Assembly (NCBI GenBank): GCA_047621345.1
Contig: JBLHLW010000003.1
Coordinates: forward strand, 1-64,000
Length of the DNA: 64,000 nucleotides
Reading direction: 5' to 3'
DNA from: Actimicrobium sp047621345
Lineage (GTDB): Bacteria; Pseudomonadota; Gammaproteobacteria; Burkholderiales; Burkholderiaceae_D
Below, piece after piece: positions 62,701-64,000 of the stretch (its first letter is position 1; every line of letters begins with the position of its first letter). The notes below the pieces were generated by a model that was not told where the DNA came from, made no database searches, and saw nothing but the letters and a program-made list of their open reading frames with translations. Position numbers and translations under genes: made by a program.

Positions 62701-64000
62701 CAGTTGCCATCAGCGGCATCGTCCTCACCGGCGCCGACAGCACCAATTACCTGCTGGCCGATGCCACGGCCAGCACCAGTGCCAGCATCAATGCTGCGGC
62801 ACTGGGAGTGACGGCCACCAATGCCAGCAAGACCTATGATGCCGCGCCGTTTTCTGGTGGTGCGGGGGTTGTCTACAGCGGCTTCGTGACCGGCGAATCG
62901 GCCGCGGTGCTGGGTGGCACGCTGACCTATGGCGGCAGTGCGCAGGGTGCAGTCAATTCTGGCGCTTACGCGATTGTGCCGGGTGGACTGAGTTCGACCA
63001 ATTACCTGATCAGTTTCATCGCGGGTACATTGACCGTTAATCCGGCTGGCCTGACGGCTTTGGCTGCCAGTATTACGGGCAACCCGACCCGGGTCTATGA
63101 CGGCACCACGAATGCCAGTCTGGGGGCCACCGACTTCACCCTTGCCGGTTTTTTGGGCAGCGATAACGCGACGATTACCCAGACGGTGGGCACCTATGAC
63201 AGTCGCCACGCCGGCAACCGCACGGTCCTCGTCAACCTGGCCGCCAGTGACTTTGCGGCGCAAGGGTCCACGGTATTGTCGAACTACGCGCTGCCTGTGA
63301 CGGCCAGCGGGGCCGGAGTCATCACCGCTGCGCCGATCAGCGTCGTGGCTGGCATGACGGCCAACGACAAGGTGTACGACGGCAGCGCCGGCGCGACGCT
63401 CAACACCGGCAGCGCCACCTTTGCAGGCAAGGTCGCCGGCGACGTTCTTGCGGTGGCCAGCGCTGCCGGCAGTTTCGCCAACAAGAACGCCGGTAGCGGC
63501 AAAGCCGTCGGCATTACCGGCATCACGCTGGGCGGCGCCGACGCGGCCGACTATACGCTGGTAAGCGATACAGCCACTGTCTCCGCCAATATCACTAGGG
63601 CCGCTCTTGCCAACGTAGGAGGCATCACGGCAGCCAACAAGGTGTATGACGGTGCCACGGCTGCCGCACTCATCAGCAGCGGCGCGACATTTTCAGGAAT
63701 ACTGGGTAGCGACGTTCTGTCGGTGGCGGCTGCCGCTGGTGAGTTCGCCGACAAGAGCGCTGGTACGGGCAAGTCGGTGTCCATCAGCGGCATCACGCTG
63801 GGCGGCACGGATGCAGGCAACTACACGCTGAGTTCATCGGTGGGCGGCACGACGGCTGACATCACCAGAGCGGCCATTGCCAGCGTTACCGGCATTGCGG
63901 CATCGAACAAGGTCTACGACGCGACGACCGGCGCCGTCCTCTCGAGCACCGGGGCGGTCTTCAATGGCATGGTCGGTGGCGATGTGCTGAATGTGGCCAC
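56703..64000 (+). CDS. Giant TpsA exoprotein with ESPR, TPS domain and repeat arrays (partial)
   Basis: Open reading frame from ATG 56703 (AAAGG six bases upstream) to the window edge, at least 2,432 codons, no stop. Residues 1-30 (NNYRLIWSEARGSWVVA) are an ESPR extended signal region, then a hydrophobic signal and AxA site near residue 60. The TPS secretion domain follows (INWNSFDIG at 100, NPSGIVFG at 150-157). Autotransporter-associated beta-strand repeats (GANTYTGVTTVSAGTL) cover about residues 575-885. From about residue 985 come YDG/MBG-type domains in long arrays. It is an adhesin or contact-dependent inhibition-like secreted protein; any toxin tip would lie beyond the window. Confidence 0.92.
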   Translation, partial: MNSNNYRLIWSEARGSWVVAHEKAKTRGKPGGSVKRTRAASLMTSLFGLAGGLCVQAVLAAPPDANALPQSGVVVAGSARIAAPVANQLTVTQASRQAVINWNSFDIGAQAKVRFLQPDASSSVLNRVLSSDPAQIFGQLSANGKVYVVNPSGIVFGAGSRVDAGALVASTLNITDADFMAGNDRFTRGAAGGSITNAGSLNAAPTGYIALLGASVTNAGSISTPNGNAILAAGDAVRLPVSRSGLITLALDPASVNAAAVNRPGGMISAPGGEVYLSAAAASGLAAQVLNQGNIAASGGIVTLSATQADRLGETRQQGLVTVSSDQGAGGTVRLLGNRVGLFDGSQTRATGASGGGTVLVGGNAYGQGAELNADAVIMSKNAVIDASATQNGNGGKVVLWSQDYTGFFGKIAARGASAGGNGGFVETSSHDNLQAFGRVDAAAPKGRAGTWLLDPTDVTIVTGAVNTNDTSAAGTWTPTTNTAQIGVDNINAELNAGTSVTINTTSVGAGTGNIIQNVGATISKTAGGNATLTMNADGGITLNANLSATTGTLDVNLNAAAGSVNGTGNVSLNGGLLTINGTGNGTLSGVISGSGGLTTSGSGKTILTGANTYTGVTTVSAGTLAAGSGGTSGTFGTGAITNNSNLEFNRSDNYVIANVISGTGGLTQVGAGRTFLTGTNTYSGTTLANNGNISVGDNGTTGTLGPGPVIVNNGANLLFDRTDTFIFPNAISGTAGVRNAGTGTTILTGTNTYTAITRVSSGTLSVGNGGTTGTIGSNDVISSGTLLFNRSDTFTFAGRISGTGGVTQAGNGTTVLTYDNIYSGATTVSAGTLSLGNGGTTGTLGTGAVTNNATLLFNRSDAYTVANAISGTGTMNATSGSTLTIGGVVNLTGDITLIAGNARAVSPTSVANGSVTGGDVVLNAAVSATGAGKSVAIYSGNATTALYTARVSGSAASLNKAYATAPGAGTVDTSKKLNVFYRVSPTVTVTGAASNKVYDATTAATVSTAGASFSGLIDGDSLTATGATGGFANANVGTAKAVTVTGVSVASNTAGVTVNGYQIVNAPLTANITARALTVSATGTNKTYDGLTATTVTLSDNRVSGDVLTTSNTAATFADKNVGTGKTVSVTGIAITGTDSGNYTSNSTASTTANITARALTVSATGTNKTYDGLTADTVTLSDNRVTGDVLTTSNTAANFADKNVGTGKTVSVTGIAITGTDSGNYTSNTTASTTANITARALTVSATGANKTYDGLTATTVTLNDNRVSGDVLTTSNTAATFVDKNVGTGKTVSVTGIAITGTDSGNYTSNTTASTTANITARALTVSATGTNKTYDGLTADTVTLSDNRVTGDVLTTSNTAANFADKNVGTGKTVSVIGIAITGTDSGNYTSNTTASTTANITARALTVSATGTNKTYDGLTADTVTLSDNRVSGDVLTTSNTAANFADKNVGTGKTVSVTGITLSGVDSGNYTLTSTTAGTTADITRAAIASVTGITAANKVYDATTGATLSSTGAVFNGMVGGDALNVATSTGAFADKNAGLAKTVGISGITLGGADASNYTLSSSVGSTTADIARAAIASVNGITAANKIYDGTTSASLLSGSATFAGRLGSDTLAVAGATGAFGDKNAATGKAVSISGITLGGADAANYTLTNTTGSATADITKAAITSVTGITAANKVYDATTGATLSSTGAVFNGMVGGDTLNVATSTGAFANKNAALAKSVGISGITLGGTDAANYTLASTTGSATADITKAAIASVTGITASNKVYDATTGAVLSSTGAVFNGLVGGDGLNVATSTGAFADKNAALAKTVGISGITLGGADAGNYTLSSSVGSTTADITKAAIASVTGITALNKVYDSTTGAVLATGAASFTGRLSSDVLTVASATGAFANKNAALGKTVSISSIALGGADAGNYTLSLGTANATADITRASIASITGITAADKVYDGNPGAVLATGTASFTGKFSGDSLNVAAATGSFADKNVGVAKPVAISGIVLTGADSTNYLLADATASTSASINAAALGVTATNASKTYDAAPFSGGAGVVYSGFVTGESAAVLGGTLTYGGSAQGAVNSGAYAIVPGGLSSTNYLISFIAGTLTVNPAGLTALAASITGNPTRVYDGTTNASLGATDFTLAGFLGSDNATITQTVGTYDSRHAGNRTVLVNLAASDFAAQGSTVLSNYALPVTASGAGVITAAPISVVAGMTANDKVYDGSAGATLNTGSATFAGKVAGDVLAVASAAGSFANKNAGSGKAVGITGITLGGADAADYTLVSDTATVSANITRAALANVGGITAANKVYDGATAAALISSGATFSGILGSDVLSVAAAAGEFADKSAGTGKSVSISGITLGGTDAGNYTLSSSVGGTTADITRAAIASVTGIAASNKVYDATTGAVLSSTGAVFNGMVGGDVLNVA
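58430..59350 (+). repeat. Autotransporter-associated beta-strand (PATR-like) repeats
   Basis: Four units of about 207-213 bases, marked by (T/V)(I/F)LTG(A/T)NTY(T/S)G at about 58525, 58731, 58944 and 59151. Each also contains LLFNRSD(T/A)-type strands and (G/T)GTTGTLG turns. They form a beta-helical stalk. Confidence 0.85.
59931..61175 (+). repeat. Five exact-period 249-base repeats (YDG-type)
   Basis: Unit starts (GCGCTGAC) at 59931, 60180, 60429, 60678 and 60927, each 249 bases, 83 residues. Each unit reads ALTVSATGTNKTYDGLTA at the start and NITAR at the end. Units 1 and 3 share one set of variants (GCCACTACCGTC, GCAACCTTTG) and units 2 and 4 share another (GATACCGTGACG, CGGGTAACTGG), consistent with a two-unit (498-base) duplication. 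Unit 5 is mosaic. Confidence 0.93.
61176..62795 (+). repeat. Six exact-period 270-base repeats (YDG-type, second family)
   Basis: Unit starts at 61176, 61446, 61716, 61986, 62256 and 62526, each 270 bases, 90 residues. Typical unit: AAIASVTGITAANKVYDATT, then FNGMVGGDALNVA and ISGITLGGADASNYTLSS. More diverged than the 249-base units, except units 1, 3 and 4, which share long identical stretches. Confidence 0.92.
63330..64000 (+). repeat. Return of 270-base repeats at the window edge
   Basis: After about 534 bases (62796-63329) with MBG-like units of other length, the 270-base period returns at 63330, 63600 and 63870. The last unit is cut off by the window and closely matches the unit at 61176/61716, so the array continues outside. 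Confidence 0.88.

Noticed and set aside
62436..63263. Minus-strand frame of 275 codons opposite the YDG arrays
   Set aside because: It repeats with the sense-strand period and has no start signal; a shadow of the exoprotein gene.

Overview
The window looks like a chromosomal segment of a betaproteobacterium of the order Burkholderiales, most likely Oxalobacteraceae-like. This rests on the rpsP-rimM-trmD-rplS run, a DUF3579 gene, an H-NS of the betaproteobacterial type, a RibB with a degenerate RibA-like domain, a small 4.5S-type SRP RNA, and moderate GC. The family-level placement is inference; no rRNA gene is present.

Region by region: 1-13 kb is mainly housekeeping. It holds the end of rpsP, then rimM, trmD, rplS, a CoA-type Nudix hydrolase, a CobD/CbiB-like membrane protein, DUF3579, a cation diffusion facilitator, DUF599, fumC, a histidine phosphatase, a Crp/Fnr regulator, two orphan response regulators, a lemA-TPM-TPM operon and pyrF. 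At 13-18 kb on the minus strand are a fluoroacetate-dehalogenase-like hydrolase, pncC, a four-gene fragment of a type III secretion system (sctI-J-K-L) and an unknown protein that could be a secreted partner. feoAB follows, with a possible Fur site. At 20-23 kb are a winged-helix regulator, a Cache-domain protein, pgpA and thiL. At 23.2-28.4 kb lies a complete minor-pilin operon (pilV-W-X-Y1-E-fimT). At 28.4-33.7 kb is a riboflavin block (ribD, ribE, ribBX, ribH) with nusB and an aminotransferase. Next come a lytic transglycosylase, ubiD and ffs (SRP RNA). The 36.9-43.4 kb stretch appears AT-richer and has long intergenic gaps, an hns gene and an RND efflux pair. After a Tat-signal protein of unknown role comes dnaX-ybaB-recR with a coupled CoA-transferase.

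The last 15 kb is accessory and is the most interesting part. At 49.7-53.1 kb on the minus strand, three genes appear to form one unit: a glycine-zipper repeat protein, a 96-residue stand-alone copy of the N-terminal (propeptide-like) domain of the neighbouring protease, and a subtilisin-family protease without a classical signal peptide. I know of no described system with this composition, so it is my main candidate for something new. A divergent M48 metalloprotease sits next to it. From 54.9 kb to the end runs a two-partner secretion locus: an FhaC/ShlB-type transporter and a giant TpsA exoprotein (at least 2,432 codons, open at the window edge). The exoprotein carries autotransporter-type repeats and then long exact-period arrays (249 and 270 nt) of YDG/MBG-type domains.

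Other notable points: a run of nine A in dnaX that would yield a short gamma-like subunit by slippage; an alpha/beta hydrolase with all halide-pocket residues of fluoroacetate dehalogenase; and a T3SS fragment without its ATPase and export genes.
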